From Haloferula helveola (lineage in GTDB: Bacteria > Verrucomicrobiota > Verrucomicrobiia > Verrucomicrobiales > Akkermansiaceae): a stretch of DNA of 64,000 nucleotides. Positions 1-9,027 of this stretch are shown here, in pieces. The DNA is taken from positions 3,968,001 to 4,032,000 of the forward strand of contig NZ_AP024702.1 of assembly GCF_037076345.1 (NCBI RefSeq), written 5' to 3'. Position numbers and translations under genes: made by a program. The first letter of the stretch is position 1. Each line of letters opens with the position of its first letter. The notes below the pieces were generated by a model that was not told where the DNA came from, did no database searches, and saw nothing but the letters and a program-made list of their open reading frames with translations.

Positions 1-1
1 C

Positions 2-499
2 GCGGAATCGTTTGATGCAGCCGGTCCGGGGCTTCCGGCCGGATGGGTCGCCGTCAATGCGACCACCGTTTGGGACGTGGGGGATCCGTCGCTCCTTCCC
101 GGGTTGGCCGGCGGAGACGGGACGAATTGCGTCGGGACGAACGTGGTGACAGGCTTGTATGCCAACGAGGTGGCGACGGTTACGCTCACATCACCGTCGA
201 TCGCCATTCCTGCCGGAGGCGCCACGCTGAACTTCCGCCAATACATCGACAGCGACGCCTTCAATGGGGACGTCGGGGCGATCCGCCTGCTTGATGGATC
301 GGATATCGAGATCGTTGATGGAGATTTCCCGGTCACCGGAATCGATGGCGTGCAGGCGGGCTGGAGCGACGAGGCGTTCGCATTGCCTGCCTCGGCGAAC
401 GGCCAGAACGTCAAGATCGTCTTCGAGTTCACCACGGCTGCGGATGGAACGGCCTACTACGGGTTTTATGTGGACGACGTCGCGATCAGCGCCAACTGA
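2..499 (+). CDS. Secreted protein, C-terminal choice-of-anchor/MAM-like domain (5' partial)
   Basis: The reading frame is open from base 2, so the gene begins upstream of the window; an internal GTG at 77 is not its real start. The visible part, about 165 residues, opens with an ESFD...LPAGW motif and ends with a YYGFYVDDVAI motif. Both are typical edges of the MAM-like jelly-roll called choice-of-anchor J or cleaved-adhesin domain in secreted bacterial proteins. The domain probably binds carbohydrate or anchors an extracellular protein. The stop lies 45 bp before the next gene on the same strand, so the two may be co-transcribed. Any catalytic domain lies outside the window. The domain call rests on motif resemblance only. 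Confidence 0.7.
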   Translation, partial: AESFDAAGPGLPAGWVAVNATTVWDVGDPSLLPGLAGGDGTNCVGTNVVTGLYANEVATVTLTSPSIAIPAGGATLNFRQYIDSDAFNGDVGAIRLLDGSDIEIVDGDFPVTGIDGVQAGWSDEAFALPASANGQNVKIVFEFTTAADGTAYYGFYVDDVAISAN

Positions 500-544
500 T
501 GCTCTGAGGCGTTCGTCCTCTCCGATGCTGCGAAAACCTACACA

Positions 545-3500
545 ATGAACGGAAGTCACCGTGCGCTCTCTCTGTGGCGTCAGTATGCTGCCGTGCACTT
601 CGTGCTCGCCGCTCCATTGGCGGCGCAGGTGAATTCCGACCTGTGGGGCGTCAATGGTGAGCTGTGGGATCCGGTGACGGGCCGGCTCGGGAATTTCACG
701 AATGCCGGTTACATGAGCGGGGATGTGGCGATCCCTGACTGGCCGGTCGGGGTGAGTGTCGCGGACTACGGGGCCGTCCCTGACGACGGTGTGGACGACT
801 CGCAGGCTTTCATCGACGCGATCGCGGCCTGCCCGGACAACCATGCGGTCTTCGTTCCGAACGGACGATACACGATTCTCCAGCAGATCGTCCCCGGTCG
901 GGACCATTTCGTCCTTCGTGGCGAGGACATGTATGGGACCGTGCTCCATTGCCCGAAATACCTGAATGAAATCTACGTCCAGGAGATCGGGTACGAGAAT
1001 CCGGCGTATGACGATGGGGCCAACGGTGCGAGGTACACCGGAATCCCGAAAGGGTTCTTCCGCGTTTCGGGCGGAACGGAGCGGAGCATCGAGAACCTGA
1101 GCTTCGAATTCCGCGAGCAGCGGAAGATGGGGCACTGGGAGCACAAGGGAGCCGACGCGATCTATTACGGTGGCGACGTGACGGACAGTTGGGTGCGGAA
1201 CATCTACATCAAGAACAGCGACCATTCGGTGATGATGGGGCGCTCCTACCGGATCTCGTTCCTGAACATCATTCTCGATCACTACATCGGGAGGCCGGAC
1301 ATCGTCGGCAGTGGTGGGACCCGGGGCTGGGTCGGTCACATCGGAATGAGCATGTCCAACGCCCAGTATTGCCTGTTTCACAACATCGACATTCGCGGCA
1401 ACTACTTTCACGAGTTCGACAATGTCAACGTCCCCAAGAACTGCGTCGTTTCGAACGTCACCGGGACCGATGTCTCGCTCCATCATCACGGGCAGGGAGC
1501 CAGCTTCAACCTCTACACCAATGCCGCGGTCGGGACGGGTCCGGGCATCAGCAGTCTCGGCACGACCCAGAATAGCGAGACGCACTGGCGCATTTTCGGC
1601 GACGCGGTCCTCGAGGCACCGACCGATCCCGCGAACCTGGCCAACGGGCATGTGTTCGTCGGATACGACAGCACCCAAACGGAGATCGTCGACGCGTCCA
1701 ATTGGTATGAAGTGATCGATCCCGGCCTGCTCGAACCCCAGAACATCTATCTCGCACAGTTGGCGCATCCGAGCATCGGCAAACCCCTGCCTGCAGGGCC
1801 GCCTCCCGCGCCGCCGTCGCCATTCGCCGGTGAAGTGATCCGCATCAATCCGGTCGAAGACAGCTTCACCGACGAGTCGGATCCCGGCACGGTCCAGAAC
1901 CCGTCGGCCAGTGCGTTTTCGGTGGGGGACAACATGTATTTCAAGTTCGACCTGAATGATGTCAGCCTGAGTTCGATCGCGAAGGTGCGGCTGCGCGTGG
2001 CGTCGACGAAGTTCGTCAACACGCCGGTCGAGCTCGCCGTTTCGTCCATCGTCGATGACTCATGGTCGGACGACACGCTCACCTTTACGGGTCGTCCTCC
2101 GTCGGTCGCCCAGTTGGACACGGTCGATGTCACCGAGAATTCGTTCGCCGAGGTTCTGGAGTTCGATGTGACCCCGTTCGTCCAGGCCGAGTGGGCGGGG
2201 GACAAGGTGGTATCTCTCGTTATCGAGAGGATTTCCGGAAATGGATTCCTGAGCGGGATCCGGAGCAGCGAGGCGGGACTCGCTCCCGAGTTGGTCATCG
2301 AGCAGCTTGCCTCCTCCGTGCCGGGCGCCCCATCGGCACCTGCCGGGGTGAAGTCCTTCAGCCTGATCGGCAATGTTCAGTTGGACTGGGCGGACAATCC
2401 CGAGTCCGATGTCGCCAGCTACAATGTCTATCGCAGCTCGGCTCCCGGGGACTTCAGCCAGTACGAGGAACCCATCGCCACCGGGCTGGTGACGAGTGAC
2501 TTCGTCGACATCCAGTCACAGCATGACAGCGGCTGGGACGTCGGGATGCTGCGCGATGACGTGGCCTATTACTACCGGGTCACGGCTGTGGATGACCATG
2601 GTTATGAGTCGGAGAGCAGCTTGGAGATCGTCGGGACCGCCAAGGGCTATGCTGATGCCAATCTGCCACCCGCCTTCGACGCCGGCCCGCTGGTCCTGCC
2701 TGATGCGACCCAGTATTCGAGCTATTCCGGGAGCCTCTCCGCCTGGGCCACCGACCCCGAGGGCGATCCCGTCTACTTCTCGAAGGTCGACGGGCCTGAG
2801 TGGTTGTCGATCGGCCACGACGGCACTCTCAGCGGGACGCCGCGTCTCGGGGACACGGGCACGTTCCAATTCACCGTGCAGATCAACTCCCTCGGTAGCG
2901 GACGCGACGAAGCGCTGATCGAGCTCACCGTGGACCCGGGAGAGCCCGATGCTCCATTGGGTTTGGGCATTGTTCCCGGAGACGGCAGCGTCCAGTTGGA
3001 TTGGAGTCACAGCTCCGAGGGTTCGGCCGACTTCACCTTCAAGGTTTACCGCTCGGAAACGGCAGGTGGTCCCTACACCGAGATCGCCTCCGGTTTGACC
3101 GCGAGTGATTACACGGACTCCGGTTTGAGCAACGGGACGACTTTCCACTACGTCGTGACGGCTCTCAATGCTTCCGGCGAGTCGCCGCAGACCGGGGAAG
3201 TATCGGCGACTCCGCTTGCGGGCCTGGCGATCGTCACCAATTTCGTCAGCGGGGTGCTCAGCGATGCTCCCAACTGGGATGCGGGGTTGCCGGTCGGCAA
3301 GTGGGGCCGGGTCGATGTCGACGCGACAGCCAACACCTCGGTGGTCCTTGATGGTTGGTCGGTGCTGCACACCGGCGGGAGCCTGATCCAGTCGGGACTC
3401 AATCCACTTCGGCTCGACAACGGCACGACCTGGGTCATGGAGGGTGCCGGGGCGACGACATCGAGCGGCTTCCGAGGCTTCGCCGTAGCGGGCGGTTCCT

Positions 3501-4471
3501 CGCTTACCGTTCGCCAAGGAATCATCAACACTTCGAACGGTCGTGACTGGAGCATCCGCGACCCGGGATCGGTCATCACGGTCCACGGTGGAACCGTCAA
3601 CCTCGGGAGGCATCTTTTGCTGTCGTCCAGTGGCACCCTCGTCGTCAACGGAGGCACGATCCATGGCAACCCGAGTACGGGCGACATGGGCGTGCGCGCC
3701 ATATCCAGTGGCGGGACGCTCCGATTCAACGGCGGCACCACGACCGTTCCGCGGATCGAGCTTTCCGGTTCGGGTTCCACCCTCAATCTCGGAGGAACTT
3801 CCCCAGGCTCTCTGACCGCAGCGTCCTTTGTCGGACCTTTCGGGTCGGGTTCGACCATCAACTATATGCCGGGCTCGATGATGTCCCTGACGGTCTCCGG
3901 CGAGGATGAATGGGCGTCCGCCAAGTGGGCTGACGGAGATCTGACCTACAATGGCCAGGGCGTGGCCGAGTTGGGGGCGTGGGCCGTCGTCACCGCGCCC
4001 GACGGGCTCGGGCCCGGCGTCAGCTTCGACTACGACAGCACAACCGAGACCCTTGTGCTGAGTGACCCGGACAGCGACGGCGACGGTCTCGCGGATGCGT
4101 GGGAAGTGCTCAACTTCGGATCGAAAGAAGCCATCGACGGATCCCTGGATTCCGACGGCGACGGCGTGCTCGACTTCTTCGAGTATCTCTTCGGTTCCGA
4201 TCCCAACGATCCGACCAGCGGCGGCTTCGGACTCCGGATTGTTCCGGCTTCAGGCGGGTCGGGATACGTGTTCCAGTGGGAGACCCTCGAGGGCTTCGAG
4301 CTTGGATCCGACTACGGGATCGAGGTTTCCACCAATCTCAGCGTGTGGGATCCGCTGCCGGAGGCGAACTACTCGCTTCAGACGACCACAGCAGGGGGGA
4401 TGACGGAGTTCGAGATGACCCTGACCTTCGACTACGGATCAGAGGTCTTCCTGAGGTTGGCTGCGCCCTGA
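545..4471 (+). CDS. Giant secreted pectate-lyase-fold protein with DNRLRE, FN3 and Ig-like domains
   Basis: 1308 residues, exported (hydrophobic N-terminus ending near LAAPLAAQ). Domains in order: pectate lyase superfamily/right-handed beta-helix (about 70-390, opening with VADYGAVPDDGVDDSQAF, the usual pectate_lyase_3 signature); DNRLRE/CBM96-like (about 425-570); FN3 (about 580-680); putative-Ig (about 690-780); second FN3 (about 785-880); an uncharacterised 260-residue region (about 885-1145) that also occurs in the protein at 5594-8086; and a calcium-binding DSDGDGLxD pair (about 1155-1200). The beta-helix family cleaves or binds acidic polysaccharides, but I cannot identify catalytic residues, so lyase activity is inferred. 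Neighbouring xylanase and esterases support a role in plant or algal polysaccharide breakdown at the cell surface. No PEP-CTERM anchor is seen. Confidence 0.85.
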   Translation: MNGSHRALSLWRQYAAVHFVLAAPLAAQVNSDLWGVNGELWDPVTGRLGNFTNAGYMSGDVAIPDWPVGVSVADYGAVPDDGVDDSQAFIDAIAACPDNHAVFVPNGRYTILQQIVPGRDHFVLRGEDMYGTVLHCPKYLNEIYVQEIGYENPAYDDGANGARYTGIPKGFFRVSGGTERSIENLSFEFREQRKMGHWEHKGADAIYYGGDVTDSWVRNIYIKNSDHSVMMGRSYRISFLNIILDHYIGRPDIVGSGGTRGWVGHIGMSMSNAQYCLFHNIDIRGNYFHEFDNVNVPKNCVVSNVTGTDVSLHHHGQGASFNLYTNAAVGTGPGISSLGTTQNSETHWRIFGDAVLEAPTDPANLANGHVFVGYDSTQTEIVDASNWYEVIDPGLLEPQNIYLAQLAHPSIGKPLPAGPPPAPPSPFAGEVIRINPVEDSFTDESDPGTVQNPSASAFSVGDNMYFKFDLNDVSLSSIAKVRLRVASTKFVNTPVELAVSSIVDDSWSDDTLTFTGRPPSVAQLDTVDVTENSFAEVLEFDVTPFVQAEWAGDKVVSLVIERISGNGFLSGIRSSEAGLAPELVIEQLASSVPGAPSAPAGVKSFSLIGNVQLDWADNPESDVASYNVYRSSAPGDFSQYEEPIATGLVTSDFVDIQSQHDSGWDVGMLRDDVAYYYRVTAVDDHGYESESSLEIVGTAKGYADANLPPAFDAGPLVLPDATQYSSYSGSLSAWATDPEGDPVYFSKVDGPEWLSIGHDGTLSGTPRLGDTGTFQFTVQINSLGSGRDEALIELTVDPGEPDAPLGLGIVPGDGSVQLDWSHSSEGSADFTFKVYRSETAGGPYTEIASGLTASDYTDSGLSNGTTFHYVVTALNASGESPQTGEVSATPLAGLAIVTNFVSGVLSDAPNWDAGLPVGKWGRVDVDATANTSVVLDGWSVLHTGGSLIQSGLNPLRLDNGTTWVMEGAGATTSSGFRGFAVAGGSSLTVRQGIINTSNGRDWSIRDPGSVITVHGGTVNLGRHLLLSSSGTLVVNGGTIHGNPSTGDMGVRAISSGGTLRFNGGTTTVPRIELSGSGSTLNLGGTSPGSLTAASFVGPFGSGSTINYMPGSMMSLTVSGEDEWASAKWADGDLTYNGQGVAELGAWAVVTAPDGLGPGVSFDYDSTTETLVLSDPDSDGDGLADAWEVLNFGSKEAIDGSLDSDGDGVLDFFEYLFGSDPNDPTSGGFGLRIVPASGGSGYVFQWETLEGFELGSDYGIEVSTNLSVWDPLPEANYSLQTTTAGGMTEFEMTLTFDYGSEVFLRLAAP

Positions 4472-4483
4472 AAATCGGAATCG

Positions 4484-5368
4484 TCACCGTTTAGAGACCC
4501 ACTCCTTGATGGTGGGTTCACCCTGTAAAAAACCGAGAGAAGCAAGGAACGAATCGGCACGTCCGACCGTGGTGATGACCCATTCCTCATCGTTATCGAA
4601 GAACGAGTGCGCCTGGCCGGGATAGATCTCGATTTCGCAACGAACACCGACATCGGTCAGCTTTTTCTGGAACTCCTTCATCACCTCGACACTGAGGAAC
4701 TTGTCCTGCTCGCCCCACATGCAGAGGGTCGGCGGCATCTTGGCATGCACTCCGGCCCAAGGCCTGAAGTCCTTCCGGATCTCCGGTTTCCAGCGATTGA
4801 CCGAGTCGTTGTGTCCGAGGATCGGATTGAAGAGGACCAGTGCCGCCGGGGCGGGGGAGATGGAGAGGTCGTCGGTTTCCTCGTTGATCAGTTTCGAGGT
4901 AGCGGTACCGGCGGCGAGGTGTCCGCCGGCCGATCCTCCGCCGCCGGCGAGCATCTTGGGGTCGATCCCGAACTTCTCCGAGTTGGTGTAAACATACCGC
5001 ATCGCCGACTTCGCGTCCTTCAGGCAGTCCAGTTGATCACCCAGACGATAGCGTGCGGAGATGGCGACCATCCCGCGGCTTGCGAGGTAATCGCAGAAGT
5101 AGAAGAACGCTCCCGGATCGCCCTTCCTGAAGCCGCCCCCATGGAACATCACGATGCCCGGCGTAGGTTGTTCGGGCTTCTTCGAATCCGGGTAGAAAAT
5201 GTGGAGGTCGAGGTTCGTGTCTCCCACCTTCTTGTAGACTTCGACGAGGTCCGGCTCGAAGGCCGAGCTCTTCATCCACTCCTTGCCCAAAGCGCTGCTG
5301 GCAAGTCCGATCACGAGAGTGGAAGTGGCGACAAAGCGTTTCGATCTTGGGAGATTGGGGACTGTCAT
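4484..5368 (-). CDS. Exported alpha/beta-hydrolase, carbohydrate esterase-like
   Basis: 294 residues with an N-terminal hydrophobic signal (RFVATSTLVIGLASSALG). It has the lipase/esterase hallmarks: oxyanion-hole HGGG at about residue 95, nucleophile elbow GGSAGG at about residue 145, a candidate acid in WGEQDKF and a candidate catalytic His in GQAHSFF near the C-terminus. This matches the BD-FAE/acetyl-xylan-esterase-like branch of the alpha/beta hydrolases, enzymes that remove acyl groups from plant polysaccharides. It converges on the giant beta-helix protein (12 bp between stops) and diverges from the 830-aa protein gene. The exact substrate cannot be read from sequence. Confidence 0.85.
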   Translation of the reverse strand: MTVPNLPRSKRFVATSTLVIGLASSALGKEWMKSSAFEPDLVEVYKKVGDTNLDLHIFYPDSKKPEQPTPGIVMFHGGGFRKGDPGAFFYFCDYLASRGMVAISARYRLGDQLDCLKDAKSAMRYVYTNSEKFGIDPKMLAGGGGSAGGHLAAGTATSKLINEETDDLSISPAPAALVLFNPILGHNDSVNRWKPEIRKDFRPWAGVHAKMPPTLCMWGEQDKFLSVEVMKEFQKKLTDVGVRCEIEIYPGQAHSFFDNDEEWVITTVGRADSFLASLGFLQGEPTIKEWVSKR

Positions 5369-5593
5369 GGTTGCTCGCGTGAGCTTGCCGGTTTTGGCGT
5401 TTCAACCAAGCGGTAAAGTCGCCCGGCCCTGGTTTCCATCAAGGTGGATCACCGTGACTACTCGATCGGGTAGTTGACCGTTTTCGGGCGATTGGCAATG
5501 CTCGCTATACCCCCAGAATGCAACCATTTCTGAGATCGGCGCCCCCGGCATCACCACCGGCGCAACCCATCCGATTCCAGCAATCGAAAACCC

Positions 5594-8086
5594 ATGAACA
5601 GACAACTCCTCAAGTCGCTTGCGGCAGGTTCTTTGCTGCCCGTCATCGTTGAAGCGCAGACCACGGATTTCACCGATGGTGGGCACCTCTTCACGGATCC
5701 CGATCCGAACCCGACAACCGATTCGTTCATCAGCAACGTCGACAACTGGGATAACGGCCTGCCTGCCGGAGACACCAGTGGAACGATCACCATTGATGCG
5801 AAGTACAGCAGCAATGTGACGAAATCAAATTACCACATTGTTCAAACTGATGGGGAACTGAAGAGAGCTTCGGGCATCGGGGCGTTCGATTTGAGGAACA
5901 GCTCAAGCTATGTTCTGGATGGTACTGATGCCAAGACCTTCGGACGCGGGATTCGGCCATTCAACTCGATCTTTATTCTCAAGGATGGCCTGGCTGATTT
6001 GACCGAGAATAGTGCGGATACGGCCATTCCTGACCCCGAGGGCGGGGCCATTGTGATGTATGGCGGGGCGATGAACATCGGCAAACACTTCCTTGTCGGG
6101 GAAGGTGATCTGTTCATCTACGGCGGCTCCCTCTCCATCCCGAAAGACCTTGGAACAAGAAATTTCGATCCTGGCGGTGACCTGTACATCAACGGGGGCA
6201 CGGTCACGGCACAATATCTGACATTCGGCAGTTCAAGTTTGGACGTGATCTTCGGGGGAACCACAGCCGGAACCGTAACCGTTGAGAATTTTGGCGGAGG
6301 TCGACACAATCCGAACCATATCGACATTGATTACCTGCCCGGCACCGGAATGTCCTTGGCCCTGACGATCCCGGTTGAACAGGGAGGCCCGGACAACAAT
6401 AACAAACTGGGTTGGTGGAATTCCGGTGAGACGACTGGCCAAGAGTGGGCACAGGCGCTCTGGGAATCCGACCGCCTCAAGTACAACGGGCAAACTCAAA
6501 CCGACCTGGCCGGTCTTACCTGGGCGCAGGCCCAGACCGATTTGGGCGACGGGTCCTTCTTCGTGTTTGATTCCCCGTCAGATACGCTGTCGCTCACTAC
6601 CGGTGGCGGTGCAACGGTTTCCTCGGACTTCAAAGTATTGTTCATCGGCGACGACGCGGAAGGCGTTCCGTTCACTTCCAGCGTCAACAACTCCATCAAC
6701 TACAGGGTTTTCTTTGATGAGCCCGTGAATGCATCCACCATCGACACCGGGGACTTTGAGAATGCGGGCACGGCGACCATTTCGGTTGATAGCGTGACGG
6801 CCACCTCCGACCCTTCGATCTTCAAGGTCGCGGTCAGCACGAGCTCCGAGGGCACCGTGCAGCTTCAGGTCAAATCGACGAACGACATTCAGGATGCTTC
6901 GGGGAACGGCGTGGATCCGGACTCCAACATCACGGACTTCGATTCCATCATCGTCGACCTCACACCACCGTTGTTGGTTGATGTCGATCGCGTTGGCCAA
7001 GGCAGTGATCCGACCTCCATTGAGGTTGGTGATTCCCTGACTTTCGACTTCTACTTCGACGAGGCCATCGACTTCTCGACCATCGATATTGCCGATTTTG
7101 AGAATGGCGCAGCTCTTTCCCCGGCTGGCATCACTATCGATGATGTGGATAATGTGTTCAACCAGCCGGTCAGGGTGAGGGTAATCTATACCGCTACCTC
7201 ATCAGGCATCCTCACCCCAGGGATCTCACAGGGTGCTGTGATCGCCGATACCCAAGGAAACGAGGTGGACACCAGTGTCGCCATTCCAGGCGACTTCTCC
7301 GTCATCGTGGTCCCGGCCTGGGAAGATACCTACCCGCAGATTACCAATGAGACTGGCAGCGGAGCGACCGCACGGGCCGCGATCAATGACGGCGGCACCG
7401 CCTTCTACGTGGTGCTGGCAAACGACGCCGACGCGCCGACGTCGGCACAGGTCGTGGCCGGCACGGATTCCACCGATTCACCGGCCTTGGCCAGCGGCAG
7501 CATCGCCTTGGCCGCGACGGTCGAAGGAAGCGATGCGTTTTCCGGCCTCGCTGCCAACACGGACTACGATGTCTGGTTCGTCGCCCAGGACGACGACGCT
7601 TCCCCCAAGCTTCAGGAAGAGCCGGTTCTTGTCGAGCTCACCACCACAAGCGGCGGCGGTTCGCCCTATGAGACTTGGGCAACCGGAGGCGAACTCTTTG
7701 GCGATGACGAGAACGGCGACGGCATTTCGAACGGCCTTGCGTTCCTGCTCGGCGCTGCCAGCGCGACGGACGATGTCGCCGATCTGCTGCCTACCGTCAG
7801 CGAGAGCGGCGGTGATCTGGTGCTGACTTTCAGCATGCTCAACGCGGCCAGTCGTGGCGGCGCGAGCCTCTCGACCCAGCACAGCGGCGACCTGGGCGCC
7901 AGCGATGCCTGGGATGCGGCAGGCAACGAGGAAACCGTTCCCGAAACCTCGGGGACGGTTGGGGTCGTGACCTTCTCCGTTTCCGTGAATGCCGGCAACA
8001 GCAACCTCAACGACGTCGTGGCGACCATCCCGGGCTCCGAAGGGAGCGGTGGAAGTCTCTTCGGACGCCTCAGTGCCAGCGAGTAA
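5594..8086 (+). CDS. Secreted multi-domain protein with shared solenoid-like domain and Ig-like repeats
   Basis: 830 residues with signal peptide (cleavage near VEA-QT, about residue 22). Residues about 40-335 align by eye with residues about 890-1145 of the protein at 545-4471: both have a DNWDxGLP opening, Gly/Asn-rich short strands, a NxGxHxL segment, an FGGT/LGGT segment, a PGxxMSL segment and an L(K/T)YNGQ motif. Two Ig-like SwmB/SbsA-type domains follow (about 345-455 and 460-575), each with FDExxxxSTID motifs, then an FN3-like stretch and a C-terminal DENGDGISN segment ending in FGRLSASE. The tail resembles other verrucomicrobial secreted proteins and is not a PEP-CTERM motif. Codons in the first 1.7 kb are visibly more AT-rich than in the last 0.8 kb. 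Function unknown. Confidence 0.8.
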   Translation: MNRQLLKSLAAGSLLPVIVEAQTTDFTDGGHLFTDPDPNPTTDSFISNVDNWDNGLPAGDTSGTITIDAKYSSNVTKSNYHIVQTDGELKRASGIGAFDLRNSSSYVLDGTDAKTFGRGIRPFNSIFILKDGLADLTENSADTAIPDPEGGAIVMYGGAMNIGKHFLVGEGDLFIYGGSLSIPKDLGTRNFDPGGDLYINGGTVTAQYLTFGSSSLDVIFGGTTAGTVTVENFGGGRHNPNHIDIDYLPGTGMSLALTIPVEQGGPDNNNKLGWWNSGETTGQEWAQALWESDRLKYNGQTQTDLAGLTWAQAQTDLGDGSFFVFDSPSDTLSLTTGGGATVSSDFKVLFIGDDAEGVPFTSSVNNSINYRVFFDEPVNASTIDTGDFENAGTATISVDSVTATSDPSIFKVAVSTSSEGTVQLQVKSTNDIQDASGNGVDPDSNITDFDSIIVDLTPPLLVDVDRVGQGSDPTSIEVGDSLTFDFYFDEAIDFSTIDIADFENGAALSPAGITIDDVDNVFNQPVRVRVIYTATSSGILTPGISQGAVIADTQGNEVDTSVAIPGDFSVIVVPAWEDTYPQITNETGSGATARAAINDGGTAFYVVLANDADAPTSAQVVAGTDSTDSPALASGSIALAATVEGSDAFSGLAANTDYDVWFVAQDDDASPKLQEEPVLVELTTTSGGGSPYETWATGGELFGDDENGDGISNGLAFLLGAASATDDVADLLPTVSESGGDLVLTFSMLNAASRGGASLSTQHSGDLGASDAWDAAGNEETVPETSGTVGVVTFSVSVNAGNSNLNDVVATIPGSEGSGGSLFGRLSASE

Positions 8087-8172
8087 GTGTTCGCAACTTC
8101 GTCCGAGGCAGATACCAAGACATTCCCCGGAGACAAAGGGACTCCACCAAGAACACCATTCGCACTTTCAAG

Positions 8173-8919
8173 ATGAGCATTCGGAGAAAGCTATTCGTGG
8201 CCCTGCTTGCCTTCACCGCTGCGGGTGCTCAGGCAGCCACGATCACCACATTCAGCGCACTGGATGCGCTGACGCCCGACGACAGTTTCTCGGTCGGCAC
8301 CTTTACGGATCCGGGCGGCGGGGTGGATCAGCAGGACTTCACGTTTGAGTTCACTTTCACCACGCCGACGGACTTCAGTTCCCTGAGTGGTCCCTACGCT
8401 CTCGTCGAGTTGGGTGGCAACAACGGTTCATCGCTGGTCTTCGAGGTCGACGCGGGGGTGGGCACCCTGATCTTCAGGTCAGGGGTGAGCGGTGGTGCTC
8501 TGATGTATGTTCAGACCGTCGGGTTGAACACCGGAACCCAGTACAATGTGGTCGGCAGCCTTTTCAACAGTCCGACCAATTCGGGTGACTACATGCGGCT
8601 CTATTTGAACCAGGCCGACGCCGTTAATCCCGCTGCAACCTTTCACGATCCGGATGACACCGTGAACGACTTCTGGGGAGGAGACGGGGGCGCGTATGGC
8701 GTCGACGGTGGCGGTAACTGGCAGAATGGCAACACGGTCGGATCGGGCACGGGCAGCCACCTGGCGTATTCGGCCACAGGCGACGGCACACTCGATTCCA
8801 ATCTGGATTTCTTCTACAACACGTATCTGGACGTGGCCGCCGTTCCGGAGCCGTCCGTCGCAGGGCTTTTCGCGGCTTGCCTCGCCCTCGCTTCGTTCGT
8901 CCGCCGCCGCAGGAACTGA
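8173..8919 (+). CDS. PEP-CTERM sorting-domain protein
   Basis: 248 residues. It has an N-terminal signal peptide (MSIRRKLFVALLAFTAAGAQA) and a classical C-terminal sorting signal: VPEPS, a hydrophobic helix of about 15 residues, then RRRR. Such proteins are processed by an exosortase (EpsH/XrtA family) and go to the cell surface or extracellular matrix. The body between is a single beta-rich domain of about 190 residues with GGxxxGxDGGGNWQNGN-like low-complexity stretches and no catalytic motif I recognise. It lies 86 bp after the 830-aa protein and just before the GH10 gene. The TIGR04073 protein near 60 kb is another part of the same sorting biology. Confidence 0.88.
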   Translation: MSIRRKLFVALLAFTAAGAQAATITTFSALDALTPDDSFSVGTFTDPGGGVDQQDFTFEFTFTTPTDFSSLSGPYALVELGGNNGSSLVFEVDAGVGTLIFRSGVSGGALMYVQTVGLNTGTQYNVVGSLFNSPTNSGDYMRLYLNQADAVNPAATFHDPDDTVNDFWGGDGGAYGVDGGGNWQNGNTVGSGTGSHLAYSATGDGTLDSNLDFFYNTYLDVAAVPEPSVAGLFAACLALASFVRRRRN

Positions 8920-9027
8920 ATTCTTGAACCATGTGGCACGCGCCTCTTCGCGAAGGGGGGGCGGCCAACGCGAGCGGCAATGTCCGGTGAGAGGGATTGC
9001 GAGCTTTGGGGTGCTCCCCGCATACTG

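Noticed and set aside
191-1768. Long open frame on the minus strand opposite the beta-helix gene (and similar long frames opposite other genes)
   Set aside because: High GC makes long antisense frames; their translations are rich in Arg and Pro/Val without domain motifs, while the opposite strand has recognisable domains.
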